A stretch of DNA of 62,382 bases from Chroococcidiopsidaceae cyanobacterium YX2bin18 (lineage in GTDB: Bacteria > Cyanobacteriota > Cyanobacteriia > Cyanobacteriales > Chroococcidiopsidaceae), in NCBI GenBank assembly GCA_030446505.1, contig JAUJND010000016.1, forward strand, positions 1 through 62,382, given 5' to 3'. The stretch's first letter is position 1, and every line of letters begins with the position of its first letter. The notes beneath the pieces were generated by a model. The model had not been told where the DNA came from and searched no databases. It was given only the letters and a program-made list of their open reading frames with translations. Of this stretch, positions 28,084 to 39,026 are shown one piece after another. A program made the translations under genes and the position numbers.

Positions 28084-31000
28084 ATGTTCACCCACGTCAA
28101 GTCCACCATTAGACATATTGCCCCAGAGAGCTTACGGGGGCGTTCTTTAATTAAGGTGGTCTATGTGGTGCTAGAGTCTCAGTACCAGAGTGCATTGTCT
28201 CAAGCTGTGCGTTCAATTAACCAGAATCATCCGCATCTGGCAATTGAAATCAGCGGCTACCTGGTTGAAGAACTCCGCGACCCGGAAAACTACGAAGACT
28301 TCAAAATTGAGATGGCTGATGCCAATATCTTCATCGCCTCACTAATTTTTATTGAAGACTTGGCAGACAAAGTAGTGGCAGCAGTGGAACCTCACCGCGA
28401 TCGCCTAGATGCGGCAGTTATATTTCCCTCGATGCCGCAAGTGATGCGCCTGAACAAGATGGGCAGCTTCTCGATGGCTCAACTGGGTCAATCTAAAAGT
28501 GCGATCGCCCAATTCATGCGGAAGCGCAAGGAAAAATCCGGTTCCTCCTTCCAAGATGGAATGCTGAAGCTATTGCAGACTTTGCCCAAAGTGCTGAAGT
28601 ATCTGCCAATGGACAAAGCGCAGGATGCCCGAAACTTCATGCTTAGCTTTCAGTATTGGCTAGGAGGCTCGCCAGAAAATCTGGAAAACTTTCTGCTGAT
28701 GCTGGCAGATAAATACATTCCCTCACTAAATCAAAAGGTGAAATTTCAGGAGCCTGTCACGTATCCTGATATGGGAATTTGGCATCCAATGTCTACCAGT
28801 ATGTTTGAGGATGTTAAGGAATACCTCAACTGGTACAGCAGCCGCAAGGATATTTCAGCTGATTTGAAAGATCCCTTAGCTCCTTGTGTTGGTCTTGTGC
28901 TGCAACGCACTCACCTGGTAACTGGTGATGATGCCCACTATGTGGCAATAGTACAGGAACTAGAAGCACTGGGCGCAAAGGTAATTCCTGTCTTCGCTGG
29001 CGGGTTGGACTTCTCGAAGCCCGTAGAGGCATACTTCTATGATTCAGCAGCTTCGGGGCAAGTGACTTTAATCGATATAGTAATATCGCTGACTGGTTTT
29101 GCCCTAGTGGGTGGTCCAGCCAGGCAAGATCATCCCAAAGCAATTGCAGCCCTAAAGCGATTGAATCGCCCTTACATGGTGGCGTTACCGCTAGTATTTC
29201 AAACTACAGAAGAGTGGCAGGATAGTGACTTAGGGCTACATCCAATTCAAGTAGCGTTGCAGATTGCTATACCGGAACTAGATGGGGCAATTGAGCCAAT
29301 TATTTTATCGGGACGGGATGGAGCAACTGGGAAAGCGATCGCCCTCCAAGACCGGATCGAGGCTATTGCCCAACGTGCCTTAAAATGGGCTAACCTCCGC
29401 CGCAAGCCAAAACTTCAAAAGAAAGTTGCAATCACTGTCTTTAGTTTCCCCCCCGACAAAGGTAATGTCGGCACAGCGGCTTACCTGGATGTATTTGGCT
29501 CGATTTACGAAGTGCTGCAAGCCTTGCAGCACAATGGTTACGATGTCCAAAGCTTGCCCCAGTCAGCCGAAGCACTGATGCAAGAAGTTATCCACGATGC
29601 CCAAGCTCAGTACAGTAGCCCTGAACTGAACATTGCCTATAGGATGTCAGTACCGGAGTATGAACAGCTGACACCCTACTCGCAACGCTTAGAAGAAAAT
29701 TGGGGTCCACCGCCAGGACATCTTAATAGTGACGGGCAAAATCTGCTGATTTACGGCAAACAGTTCGGCAATGTGTTTATTGGGGTTCAGCCTACATTTG
29801 GTTATGAAGGCGATCCGATGCGATTGCTGTTTTCGCGCTCTGCCAGTCCTCATCACGGGTTTGCCGCTTATTACACATATTTGGAACAGCTTTGGCAAGC
29901 AGATGCAGTGCTGCACTTTGGCACTCATGGCTCTTTGGAGTTCATGCCGGGGAAACAGATAGGAATGTCTGGGGATTGTTACCCGGATAATTTGATTGGC
30001 ACAATTCCTAATTTGTACTACTACGCGGCAAATAATCCCAGTGAAGCGACGATCGCCAAACGTCGCAGTTATGCGGAAACAATTAGTTATCTAACACCAC
30101 CTGCTGAAAATGCTGGACTTTACAAGGGTTTGAAGGAATTGAGTGAGTTAATTGCTTCCTACCAAACCTTGAAAGATACCGGGCGGGGCATCCCGATCGT
30201 CAACACCATTATGGACAAGTGCCGGATGGTGAATCTGGATAAAGACATCATCTTGCCAGAACAAGACGCTAAGGACATGACCGCTGAGGAGCGGGATACG
30301 GTCGTTGGCATGGTGTACCGCAAGTTGATGGAGATTGAATCTAGACTTCTGCCTTGTGGGTTGCACATAATTGGGAAGCCACCAACAGCAGCAGAAGCGA
30401 TCGCCACTCTGGTTAATATTGCCGAACTTGACCGCACAGAAGAAGAAATTTTGAGTCTGCCGCGGATTATTGCCAACAGCGTGGGGCGAGATATTGCTCA
30501 ACTGTATAAAGCAAGCGATCGCGGCATCCTAGAAGATGTCCAGCTGTTGCAAGATATTACCCTTGCCACTCGTACAGCAGTTACTGCCCTAGTGCAAGCT
30601 CGAACAGATGCCGATGGTCGTGTTTCTAAAGTCTCCAAGCTTAACTTTTTCAACATGGGCAAAAAAGAGCCTTGGATTGAAGCACTGCATCAAGCAGGCT
30701 ACCCCAAGGTTGATCCTCAAGCACTTAAACCATTGTTTGAGTATCTAGAATTTTGTCTACAACAAATCATTGCTGATAACGAACTAGGGGCGCTACTGAA
30801 AGCTCTTGAAGGTGAGTATGTCCTCCCTGGCCCTGGTGGTGATCCCATCCGTAACCCGGACGTGCTACCTACTGGCAAAAATATGCACGCCCTCGATCCC
30901 CAATCCATTCCGACAACAGCCGCTATACTTTCAGCCAAAATTGTTGTGGATCGGCTCTTAGATCGTCAACGGGCTGAGAATGACGGTAAATGGCCGGAAA

Positions 31001-32061
31001 CGATCGCCTGCGTTCTGTGGGGTACAGATAACATCAAAACCTACGGTGAATCGCTTGCTCAAGTGATGTGGATGATCGGTGTCCGCCCAGTACCTGACGC
31101 TTTAGGTCGAGTTAATAAACTAGAACTGATTGGATTGCAAGAACTGGGAAGACCTCGGATTGATGTTGTAATCACCTGTTCTGGTGTGTTTCGAGATTTG
31201 TTCATCAACCAAATGAACCTGCTAGATCAAGGCGTGAAGATGGCAGCGTCAGCAGATGAACCTCTGTCAATGAACTATGTCCGCAAACACGCTTTACAGC
31301 AAGCAGAGGAGATGGGGATTAACTTACGCCAAGCGGCTACCCGTGTCTTTTCTAATGCTTCTGGTTCTTACTCTTCTAATGTCAATTTGGCAGTAGAAAA
31401 TAGTACCTGGGAAAGCGAAAGCGAGTTACAGGAGATGTACCTCAGCCGGAAATCCTTTGCTTTTACCTCAGATAATCCAGGCACAATGGAACAGTCTCAG
31501 AAGATTTTTGAAACGACGCTGAAAACAGTTGATGTGACTTTCCAAAATCTGGACTCTTCTGAGATTAGCCTCACAGATGTCAGCCACTACTTTGACTCTG
31601 ATCCTACTAAGGTTGTCTCTAGTCTGCGGGCTGATGGTAAGACACCAGCATCATTCATTGCCGATACCACTACAGCTAATGCCCAAGTCCGCAGTTTATC
31701 AGAAACTGTGCGTTTGGATGCTCGGACTAAATTACTTAATCCCAAGTGGTACGAGGGAATGCTGAGTCACGGCTACGAGGGTGTACGGGAACTCTCGAAG
31801 CGGTTGGTGAATACGACGGGTTGGAGTGCAACAGCTGGCGCTGTGGATAACTGGATTTACGAGGATACTAATGCCACGTTTATTCAGGATGAAGCAATGC
31901 GGCAACGGTTAATGAATCTCAATCCCCATTCGTTCCGCAAGATTGTAGCGACATTGCTGGAAGTAAATGGTCGCGGTTATTGGGAAACAAGCGAAACTAA
32001 TTTGCAAATGTTGCGCGAGTTGTACCAGGAGGTTGAGGATCGGATTGAAGGCATAGAATAG
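28084..32061 (+). CDS. chlH: Magnesium chelatase subunit H
   Basis: Start set at the ATG giving [20 protein letters not shown], the normal cyanobacterial N-terminus; the frame is open 108 bases further upstream but that part is not conserved. 1325 residues, full length. ChlH binds protoporphyrin IX and, with ChlI and ChlD ATPases, inserts Mg2+ in the first committed step of chlorophyll synthesis. Seen: [19 protein letters not shown], the cobaltochelatase/CobN-like core with [39 protein letters not shown] and [20 protein letters not shown]. No frameshift in 4 kb, in contrast to several neighbours. The C-terminus ([12 protein letters not shown]) is typical. Confidence 0.97.
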   Translation: MFTHVKSTIRHIAPESLRGRSLIKVVYVVLESQYQSALSQAVRSINQNHPHLAIEISGYLVEELRDPENYEDFKIEMADANIFIASLIFIEDLADKVVAAVEPHRDRLDAAVIFPSMPQVMRLNKMGSFSMAQLGQSKSAIAQFMRKRKEKSGSSFQDGMLKLLQTLPKVLKYLPMDKAQDARNFMLSFQYWLGGSPENLENFLLMLADKYIPSLNQKVKFQEPVTYPDMGIWHPMSTSMFEDVKEYLNWYSSRKDISADLKDPLAPCVGLVLQRTHLVTGDDAHYVAIVQELEALGAKVIPVFAGGLDFSKPVEAYFYDSAASGQVTLIDIVISLTGFALVGGPARQDHPKAIAALKRLNRPYMVALPLVFQTTEEWQDSDLGLHPIQVALQIAIPELDGAIEPIILSGRDGATGKAIALQDRIEAIAQRALKWANLRRKPKLQKKVAITVFSFPPDKGNVGTAAYLDVFGSIYEVLQALQHNGYDVQSLPQSAEALMQEVIHDAQAQYSSPELNIAYRMSVPEYEQLTPYSQRLEENWGPPPGHLNSDGQNLLIYGKQFGNVFIGVQPTFGYEGDPMRLLFSRSASPHHGFAAYYTYLEQLWQADAVLHFGTHGSLEFMPGKQIGMSGDCYPDNLIGTIPNLYYYAANNPSEATIAKRRSYAETISYLTPPAENAGLYKGLKELSELIASYQTLKDTGRGIPIVNTIMDKCRMVNLDKDIILPEQDAKDMTAEERDTVVGMVYRKLMEIESRLLPCGLHIIGKPPTAAEAIATLVNIAELDRTEEEILSLPRIIANSVGRDIAQLYKASDRGILEDVQLLQDITLATRTAVTALVQARTDADGRVSKVSKLNFFNMGKKEPWIEALHQAGYPKVDPQALKPLFEYLEFCLQQIIADNELGALLKALEGEYVLPGPGGDPIRNPDVLPTGKNMHALDPQSIPTTAAILSAKIVVDRLLDRQRAENDGKWPETIACVLWGTDNIKTYGESLAQVMWMIGVRPVPDALGRVNKLELIGLQELGRPRIDVVITCSGVFRDLFINQMNLLDQGVKMAASADEPLSMNYVRKHALQQAEEMGINLRQAATRVFSNASGSYSSNVNLAVENSTWESESELQEMYLSRKSFAFTSDNPGTMEQSQKIFETTLKTVDVTFQNLDSSEISLTDVSHYFDSDPTKVVSSLRADGKTPASFIADTTTANAQVRSLSETVRLDARTKLLNPKWYEGMLSHGYEGVRELSKRLVNTTGWSATAGAVDNWIYEDTNATFIQDEAMRQRLMNLNPHSFRKIVATLLEVNGRGYWETSETNLQMLRELYQEVEDRIEGIE

Positions 32062-32072
32062 TCTGTAACATA

Positions 32073-32114
32073 GACCCCTGTAGAGACTTTGGACTCATTA
32101 TCTCTACAGGGGTC
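32073..32114. repeat. Perfect 14-bp inverted repeat after chlH
   Basis: GACCCCTGTAGAGA and TCTCTACAGGGGTC separated by 14 bases, starting 12 bases after the chlH stop. A strong RNA hairpin is expected. No T run follows, so it may be a 3'-end stabiliser or a small repeat family member rather than a standard terminator. Confidence 0.65.
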
Positions 32115-32139
32115 AGATAATCCAAAATCCAAAATTGGT

Positions 32140-32715
32140 ATGACTGCCCTAACCGTCAACCTCAACTCTATTATTAAGCTGACAGATGAGCAATTTTTTC
32201 AGCTATGCCAGATAAACGAAGATCTCAGGTTTGAACGCACTGCGAGGGGAGAATTAATCATCATGCCACCTACTGGGGGAGAAACCAGTAACCGTAATGG
32301 TAGGCTAAACCAGGAGTTATTTAATTGGGCGGACGTAAATGGAACCGGAATTGCCTTTGATTCCTCTGGTGGTTTCAAACTTCCAAATGGAGCAGATCGT
32401 TCTCCAGATGCTGCTTGGGTGAAACAGGAACGCTGGGATATTCTTACTCCTGAGCAAAAAGAGAAATTCATTCCCCTATGCCCAGATTTTGTAATTGACT
32501 TAGTTTCTCCTAGTGATAGCTTCAAAGTAATTAAGGAAAAGATGCAGGAGTATCGAGACAATTGTACTTGCTTGGGTTGGTTAATTAAACGCAAATCTAG
32601 ACAAGTAGAAATTTATCGCCTCGATCAATAAGTGGAAGTAATTGAATCTCCGGCTAGTGTATCAGGAGAAGAGGTGCTGCCTGGTTTTGTTTTAAATCTT
32701 GAATCAATTTGGTAA
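32140..32715 (+). pseudogene. Uma2-family (DUF820) endonuclease-like protein, in-frame stop
   Basis: Starts MTALTVNLNSIIKLTDEQF. The PD-(D/E)XK-type core is visible: ERTARGELIIMPPTGGETSNRN, then LPNGADRSPDAAWVKQERW (the catalytic SPDxA-W), CPDFVIDLVSPSDSF (D-x-V-x-E/S region, usually FVVEVxSP) and WLIKRKSRQVEIYRLDQ. A TAA at 32629 follows LDQ, but the same frame goes on with VEVIESPASVSGEEVLPGFV to a stop at 32713, exactly the expected C-terminus. Only a single codon is lost. Uma2 proteins are abundant in cyanobacteria; their role is unknown. Confidence 0.8.
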
Positions 32716-32845
32716 TACTCAACAAATTGTAATAACTGGGTATATAAGCCACTTTTTTATATAGTTGTGTGATCGCTGTTTATCTTCTTCAGAATGATCG
32801 CGCCCACAATGATTTCATAATAGAACTTTTTGAATGAAGTGCAAA

Positions 32846-33067
32846 AATGCAGCAGGATTCAATCAACTGGTTGCGTCCAATTCACAGTAATAATGGGCAA
32901 ACCTGTCATTTCTGAAACACGGATCACTGTCGAGTTGATTTTAGAGCAGTTGGCAAGCTGGCGAAACCCCGGAACAAATACTAAAATCCTATCCTCGGTT
33001 GACTCATGAGGCAATTCAGGCAGCTTTAGTATTTGCAGTTGAGGTTTTAAGCGCCGATATGATTTAA
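32846..33067 (+). pseudogene. DUF433-type antitoxin relic
   Basis: From 32894 one frame reads MGKPVISETRITVELILEQL, then after one extra T near 32955 the other frame reads GETPEQILKSYPRLTHEAIQ and AALVFAVEVLSADMI, stop at 33065. This is the DUF433 antitoxin-like pattern. The segment before (RPIHSNN) matches the family start with a few residues lost. Two separate lesions in 75 residues suggest decay or read errors. Confidence 0.7.
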
Positions 33068-33084
33068 TCTAATTGTTGAAAACT

Positions 33085-33108
33085 GTGAACTTCCTGATCG
33101 ATAGTTGA
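33085..33108 (+). pseudogene. Possible first codons of a DUF5615 toxin
   Basis: GTG AAC TTC CTG ATC GAT (MNFLID) then a stop, directly after the DUF433 relic. DUF5615 PIN-like proteins start this way and are the usual partner of DUF433. Only seven residues remain, so this is a suggestion. Confidence 0.3.
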
Positions 33109-33192
33109 ATGTGATCGCGTCTATCTTCCTTAGAAAGTACTGCATCTGTTGAAGTCTACAACCATAGAAAAGCTAAAGCACTCAAAAAGAGC

Positions 33193-33432
33193 GTGAGTCA
33201 ATTAGACAAACTGCTAGCTAAAATTTTACAGGGTACTTCCGATGCAAACATCCCTTTTACCCAGTTATGCCAACTATTACACAGCTTTGGTTTTGATGGT
33301 GCGATTCGGTGCAGTCACCATATTACTTTTACCAAGGAAGGCGTTGAAGAAATACTAAATATTCAACCTAAAGGTTCACAAGCCAAAGCCTATCAAGTCA
33401 AGCAAGTCCGTACAGCGATTATCAACAGTTAA
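33193..33432 (+). CDS. hicA: HicA-family toxin
   Basis: 79 residues from a GTG start. The C-terminal part HHITFTKEGVEEILNIQPKG, with KAYQVKQVRTAII after it, is the HicA mRNA-interferase pattern; the catalytic His of the SHH motif is present. HicA folds as a small double-stranded-RNA-binding-like domain and cleaves mRNA. The N-terminus (LLAKILQGTSDANIPFTQL) fits the longer HicA variants. The antitoxin gene begins 12 bases later, so the pair is an operon in toxin-first order as is usual for hicAB. Confidence 0.85.
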   Translation: MSQLDKLLAKILQGTSDANIPFTQLCQLLHSFGFDGAIRCSHHITFTKEGVEEILNIQPKGSQAKAYQVKQVRTAIINS

Positions 33433-33444
33433 GAGGTTAAGACG

Positions 33445-33648
33445 ATGCTTCGCTATGAAATTAATTACTGGAGCGAAGAAGACCAAGCATTTATTGCTGA
33501 AGTACCAGAATTACCTGATGCTGCAGATGGAGTTACGTATCAGGAAGCTCTGCAAAATGTAGAAATTGTTATGCAAGAGTGGATTCAGACGGCAAAAGAG
33601 ATAGGACGTTTGATTCCTGAACCTAAAGGTCGCTTGATGTTAGCCTAG
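33445..33648 (+). CDS. hicB: HicB-family antitoxin
   Basis: 67 residues: LRYEINYWSEEDQAFIAEVP, ELPDAADGVTYQEALQN, then a helix ending in EIGRLIPEPKGRLM. This is the short HicB form, a degenerate RNase H-like fold without an added DNA-binding domain. It neutralises HicA. Gene is intact and coupled to hicA, so this module may be active. Confidence 0.88.
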   Translation: MLRYEINYWSEEDQAFIAEVPELPDAADGVTYQEALQNVEIVMQEWIQTAKEIGRLIPEPKGRLMLA

Positions 33649-33768
33649 TTAATTAAAATGCTATGCGTACACGAAGCGATCGCACCTAATAAGAATCTAA
33701 TCGCATCCTACGTTTCAGAACTGACTGATAAGTTCCACGAACGTCCTTGACAATTGACTTCACCATCG

Positions 33769-33960
33769 CTAACTTGAACGTCGAAAACAAGCCGTCCTAA
33801 CTTGAAGAATTCTCATGCTTTTCCTCTTTTCTGTCATATATTTCTCATCAGCTGCACATCGAGGATTACTCCTCCCATCTAGGTATCTCTGCCGTGCTAT
33901 GTCACTGAGTTCGATCATTCTTTGATATTGCTGTTTTTCTAATTGTGTAGGCTCTCTCAT
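33769..33960 (-). CDS. Small hypothetical protein
   Basis: 63 residues, charged, starting MREPTQLEKQQYQRMIELSD and containing RQRYLDGRSNP. No family recognised. Its start overlaps the stop of a shorter upstream frame by ATGA, which favours translation coupling and a real gene, but the whole stretch may be a broken larger gene. Confidence 0.35.
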   Translation of the reverse strand: MREPTQLEKQQYQRMIELSDIARQRYLDGRSNPRCAADEKYMTEKRKSMRILQVRTACFRRSS

Positions 33961-34184
33961 AGTTCTGATGTCCAGTTTGTAGGGACAATATCACCACTTG
34001 GCAAAATCATAGCAATCGGTAGAACCAGACTGGGTGAGTGCGAATGTACCAATTTCCTGTATCCCGATCAAAGGTTCGCTGTTGAAGTAGATCCACAGTT
34101 TCCAGCGCGTTAATAATCAGGTATTGAGCCTCTGTTAGTTCCACCAATCGTTAACTATGTATTTTGACAAAAGTCGACCGCAGT

Positions 34185-34205
34185 TTCTGGAGGAAACCTC
34201 CAGAA
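34185..34205. repeat. Perfect 9-bp hairpin
   Basis: TTCTGGAGG, AAA, CCTCCAGAA. Very stable stem-loop with a three-base loop. Not followed by a T run. Role unknown. Confidence 0.6.
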
Positions 34206-34329
34206 GAACGTTGACTTCAGCAATCCTACAATCAGGGGGAATTGCATCTATTTTTTACAAAGGGCGATCAAGCTTTCTTAACTGTTAGTGATCGCTCCTC
34301 AACTTTTTTACTAACTAAAGCAGACTAGC

Positions 34330-35310
34330 CTAATAAAGGTCTTCCTCTTCGTACTCTGGCTGCTTGATTTTCTTGGGAATATTCACTGGCTTCGGTTCAT
34401 CATCCCAGGCATCAGCTTCTAGTTCGTCGTCTGCGTATTCTTCAACATATTCCGTTGGCTCATAAGGTTCTGGTGCAACATACTTTGGTTTTTGATAACG
34501 ATCCCTAGTCGTTGTTGCCTCGCTCCAGTTATCTTCCTCGTCTTCTTCGTATTGCAGCGATTCATACTGTTGCTGCTGTAAAGGCTGAGGCTGCACATGT
34601 TCATATTCATACTCATCCTCATCCCAAGCTTCTTCAACTATAGGTTGACGATTTCTCAGAGATTGAGATTTTGTCGGTGCTTGCAACGGCACTCCAGTTC
34701 CCAACTGATTTTCTGGTCTAGCAGTAGTAGGAGTCAAGTATGCTTCCTCCTCGTCACGCTCCCAAGGCGCTTTGCCAATACCAATTCGCTCCAGCAATCC
34801 CACAGTTAACTGACTTACCCGTTCTTCTGCTCCTTCAAACACAATCAGCCGATTTGGACCGCTGCTCACAATTTCTTCAATTGGCAGTTCATAGGTACTC
34901 AAGAATTGATCAGGAATTTGCGGAATACCTAAAGAAGCAATAACCAGGGAGGAAACCTGACCATTTTCGTCGTTGAACTTGAAGTTTCGCACTCGACCTA
35001 GAAGTTCACCTGTTTCTGTGATTACTTCACAGTTAATCAAGTTGCTATAAACTTCAACATCGATATCTTCAATTACATCCTCGTTATCAACTAAAATCAC
35101 ATCCCCTACTTGGATGACGCTACTGAGGAACATATAGCGTGGTACACCAGCAAACGCGATCAGGTTGTCTCGTAGACTAAGAGCCACAACCTCTCGCCGG
35201 TCAATATCCACCCACAGTTGACTAACCACCCCTAGTCGCTTGCCATTGTCGCGGGTGATTACTTGGGTGTTCAAAATGTCGGAACGCCGAATAATTTGTT
35301 CAGAGGTCAT
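34330..35310 (-). CDS. PRC-barrel domain protein with acidic tail
   Basis: 326 residues. Two PRC-barrel-type modules: residues about 5-80 (SDILNTQVITRDNGKRLGVV, then WVDIDRREVVALSLRDN) and about 90-165 (NCEVITETGELLGRVRNFKF, then SLVIASLGIPQIP). The C-terminal 140 residues are low complexity and rich in Glu, Asp, Tyr and Gln. PRC barrels are small beta domains of photosynthetic reaction-centre H subunits and RimM-type proteins. The gene lies 57 bases downstream of smc on the same strand, so cotranscription is likely; a role linked to the nucleoid is speculation. Confidence 0.8.
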   Translation of the reverse strand: MTSEQIIRRSDILNTQVITRDNGKRLGVVSQLWVDIDRREVVALSLRDNLIAFAGVPRYMFLSSVIQVGDVILVDNEDVIEDIDVEVYSNLINCEVITETGELLGRVRNFKFNDENGQVSSLVIASLGIPQIPDQFLSTYELPIEEIVSSGPNRLIVFEGAEERVSQLTVGLLERIGIGKAPWERDEEEAYLTPTTARPENQLGTGVPLQAPTKSQSLRNRQPIVEEAWDEDEYEYEHVQPQPLQQQQYESLQYEEDEEDNWSEATTTRDRYQKPKYVAPEPYEPTEYVEEYADDELEADAWDDEPKPVNIPKKIKQPEYEEEDLY

Positions 35311-35367
35311 TCTATACCGAGTCCTGATCTCGAATCCGGTTACATCAATACTATTATTAACAAATCC

Positions 35368-38300
35368 TCAGGTAGAGGTGTTTGATGGTTGCAATTTTAA
35401 CCCTAAAACTTGAGTATAGGCTCCTCGTGCTTGAGTAACACCGATAGTACGTTCCGCAAATTCTATCATTGGTCGGCGCAGACTCACGACAATAAATTGT
35501 GCCAGAGTCGTCTGGTGTTTAATCATTTTAGCTAATCGCTCGACATTTGCTCCATCCAAAAACATATCGACTTCATCAAAGGCGTAGAAAGGCGAGGGGC
35601 GATAGCGTTGCAGGGCAAAAATAAAGCTGAGGGCAGTGAGAGATTTTTCGCCGCCAGACATAGAATTTAGCCGCTGCACAGGTTTACCTTTGGGGTGTGC
35701 CACCAAGTTAAGTCCGCTGTTGAAGATATCTTCAGGATTATCCAGTTGCAGGTAGCCATCGCCTTCAGAGAGGGTGGCAAAGATACTTTGAAAGTTTTGA
35801 TTGACGGCATCAAAGGCTTCTTTAAAAGCGCGTTGTCGCAAGGTGGTGAAGTTTTCAATCCGCAGGAGCAATTCAGTACGTTCACCTGCCAAAGTCAGCA
35901 ATTTTTGAGTGAATTCCTCAAGACGGGTAGTGGTACGTTCGTATTCTTCCAGTGCCAGCATATTTACGGGTTCCATTGCCTGGAGACGCTTGGAAATTAC
36001 TCGCATTTCCCGTTGCAGTTGTTCTAAATCCAACTGTGGCACTTCTGGTAGAGGATTGGGTAATTCAGCCTGCTGAGTTCTTAGTTGAGTTTGCAAGCTT
36101 ACTAATTCTTCACGACGAGATTGCTGAGTTTCTTGGAGTTTCTGCTGTTGCCATTCCAACTGTTGTCGAGCCAAATGGCGATCGCGTAATTCTTGTTCAG
36201 CGCGATCGCGCTTTTGTCTTTCTGCACCCATCTGCTGTTCTACCTGAACTACAGCTGCTTGAATCTGAGTAATTTGGTCACTAATTGCTGATAACTGATT
36301 TCTAACTTGTAATTCTTGATGATTTAAATCTTTTTCCTGCAACTGGTATTCGTACACCCGCTCGCTTAATTCCTGAATTTTCTCTTGGAAACGTTGGCGT
36401 TGATTTTCCAAGTCTTTTAAACGTTGCTCAAAAAGACGCAAACCTTGTTCTCGCTGTTGTAATTGTTGCTCATCGCTTTTAATAGTTACCTGAATTTGTT
36501 GCCATTGACTATTACTTTGAGATTCTAATTGGTTCAAGGCAAGACGTAGCTGTTGCAATTGAGCTTCCTGTGCGGGCAACTCTTGCTCTAAAACTTCCAA
36601 GCGAGACTGAGCAACGCTTAACTGTTTGTTACTCTGCACCATTTGCGATCGCGTTTGTTCTAGCTGCTCAGTCAAACTTTTAATTTCTTTGTGTAACTGT
36701 TCCTTATACAACTGGCTTTCTGTCCGTTTAGCCCTTGCTTCCGTTAATTCTTGAGTCAGGTGTTTTGTTTTTACCGAAAGTAAAGTAATCTCCTCACTAC
36801 AACGCTCTAGAACCAGTGAAATCTCTTGCAGACGACTTCGTAACTGGGCGAATTCCGCCGACTCTGTAGCCGACTCTGTGCCAAAATGCAAGCCAGAACG
36901 CTGCGTGTTACTACCACCTGTCATTGCGCCACTTGCTTCTAGTAATTCCCCATCCAAAGTGACGATGCGATGTTGCCCAATAAACTGACGCGCCGCATCC
37001 AACTTGTCAAAAACTACTGTGCTACCAAAAACATGACTTAACACATCCCGATAGCGGCGATCGCATTCAATTAAGTTAATTGCATAGTCAACAAATCCAT
37101 TTGCATAACGCAACGCAACCATTGGGGAGAAGCGCTGCGGTTGAATTTTGTTGAGTGGTAAAAACGTTGCGCGTCCAGCCCGTTTTTGTTTTAGCAGTTC
37201 AATTCCAGCTGCTGCTACAGCGTCATTTTCAACTACAAGTTGCCCTAAACGTCCCCCTGCTGCTGTCTCTAGCGCTAGTTGGTAACGAGGTTCAACTCTA
37301 CCTAATTGGGCAACCAAACCACACACGCCACCTAATCCCGATTGCAGAATAACTTTAGTTGCGTAAGCACCTTTGAGTTTCTTGTAGTGCCTGTGCTTGA
37401 GCTTCCAATTTATCAAAGCGCGTTGTTTTTCCCGTTGCTCTTGCAGTAATCTATTTTGGGTTTGTTGCTGAATTTGTAAATCCTGTTCTGCCGTTGCTAA
37501 GGACTGTGCCAAGGATGCAATTTGAGTTGTAGAGGTGAGTAATTGCGTTTCTATCTGACCCAGTACTGAGTTTGTTTATCAGCTATTTCCGGCTCTATTC
37601 TCTGGATTAATTGGTCTTGCTCCTGTATTTGACGCGCTAGCTGGCTATTGCGCTCTTGCAGTTGAGCTTGTTCTGTGCGCCGGGGTTCTAAACTTTGAAG
37701 CAAGGTTCCAATTTGGCGATTAAGGGCGGTTTGTTCCTGTATCCAAGCATCAGAGGCATCAGCAATCGCAATGGCTGCTTCCTGACTGCGAGTAAGAGCA
37801 AGATGCGCTTGATCGCGTTCTTGTAAAGACGTAACTATCTGCGTTTCTACAAGGTGTTGTTCTTGAGTCGATTCTGCTAGGGAATGCTGATGTTGTTGAA
37901 TTTCTAACTGTTTTTTGAGTTACAGAATACGTGGTAGCTTGGAATGTTCTTTCTAGCTCAATGTGCCGATGCTGTAGCCCCCGTCGTTCCGCCTCTTGAG
38001 TTGCCAGGGTAGATTGTAAAGCTAAAAGTTCTGATTCTCCTAATGCTTTTACACGCGCATTGTGTTTATGTAGTTCATTAGTTGCCTGTTCAACAACTGA
38101 ATTTAGAGTAGACATCTGAGTTGTTAATTCGGCTAAAGTGCGATCCGCCTGCTTCGATTTGGGCAACTAATTTTTCTTGTTGTTCTTGGAGTCCTCGCCA
38201 TACCAAGACAACTTCCCACTGGGACTTTGACTGAAATTCTGCGCGGAGCTTCGGTACTTTTCTGCTTTAATCCGATCTTGAGACAAGCGATCGCGGTTGA

Positions 38301-39026
38301 GCAATTAATTCTCGTTCCACAATCCGAAAACTGTCTTCTAAATCCTTTTCATCTAAAGTTGCTTTAGCCTGAGTAATTTTGCGATCAAACGTTGCCACAC
38401 CAGCTAATTCATCAATAATCTCCCGACGCTCTCGCGGATTCATCGAAATGATGCTGGTGACATCTCCTTGCAGCACTACGTTGTAACCCTCTGGATAAAT
38501 CCGCAGTTCGTTCTGTTGTTCGTGGAGTTCTGTAAGCGTGCAGGGTTCGCCATTGATGTAATAAGTCGATGTGTAAGTACCTTGCTGAGTAACTCGTAAC
38601 TTGCGAGTAACACTCCATTCTTGCGAGGTGAGGGTTTCTGTTATGTCCCCTTGTCTCCTTGTCTCCTTGTCTCCTTGTCTCCTTGTCTCCTTGTCCCCTT
38701 GTCCCCCTGCCTCCTTGTCTCCTTGTCTCCTTGTCTCCTTGTCCCCTTGTCCCCTTGTCCCCTCTCCCAAGTCAAACGTGACAGTAACGCTAGCTTCTAC
38801 AGTACCTCCGATAGCTTTTATTGTGGTTAACCAAATCAGGCAAGCGTTTGCTCCGCATCCCCCTAGAACTGGCAAGTCCAAGGGCAAATAGCAGGGCATC
38901 CAAAATATTCGATTTGCCTGAGCCATTTGGTCCAGACACGACAGTAAACCCCGGTAGCAAAGGGATTTGGGTTGTCCCACCAAACGACTTGAAGTGCGAC
39001 AGTTCCAGTCGCTTAATATGCACCAT
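35368..39026 (-). pseudogene. smc: Chromosome segregation protein SMC, at least eight frame changes
   Basis: All parts of an SMC are present in order. N-terminal ATPase half: [15 protein letters not shown] and Walker [20 protein letters not shown]. Then coiled coil, hinge (GVCGLVAQLGRVEPRYQLAL, GRLGQLVVENDAV), coiled coil, and the C-terminal half with signature LNSMSGGEKSLTALSFIFAL and Walker B PFYAFDEVDMFLDGANVERL. Frame changes lie near 38820 (A run), 38295 (next to a HIP1 octamer), 38252, 38155, 37913 (run of six), 37562, and a compensated pair at about 37375-37420. The 35.4-37.3 kb part is clean. SMC condenses and segregates chromosomes and is important for viability, so read errors are more likely than loss. 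An octamer repeat interrupts the head domain. Confidence 0.9.
38645..38766. repeat. Octamer tandem repeat inside smc
   Basis: About fifteen copies of GTCTCCTT/GTCCCCTT (8-bp unit, minus strand AAGGAGAC/AAGGGGAC) in the smc coding region. Translated it gives repeats of GDKETRRQ. It separates [13 protein letters not shown] from the conserved [20 protein letters not shown] in the head domain. Three units make 24 bases, so only copy changes in multiples of three keep the frame. Confidence 0.95.

Larger units (their letters stand above)
33649..34329. other. Accessory intergenic region
   Basis: About 680 bases between hicAB and the PRC-barrel gene. On the minus strand three short, abutting open frames occur (about 33769-34150), one reading TEAQYLIINALETVDLLQQR, the next MILPSGDIVPTNW, overlapping by ATGA the 63-residue frame listed separately. 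They may be decayed or frameshifted pieces of one gene. A 9-bp perfect hairpin lies at 34185-34205. Confidence 0.4.

Noticed and set aside
28826..31765. Several open frames opposite or inside chlH
   Set aside because: They lie fully within a conserved 1325-residue gene, lack family features and are frame shadows.
37155..37352. Frames opposite smc
   Set aside because: Antisense shadows of the SMC hinge region.
38645..38766. Possible CRISPR array in the repeat-rich stretch
   Set aside because: The unit is 8 bp with no spacers and is translated within smc; it is a simple tandem repeat.
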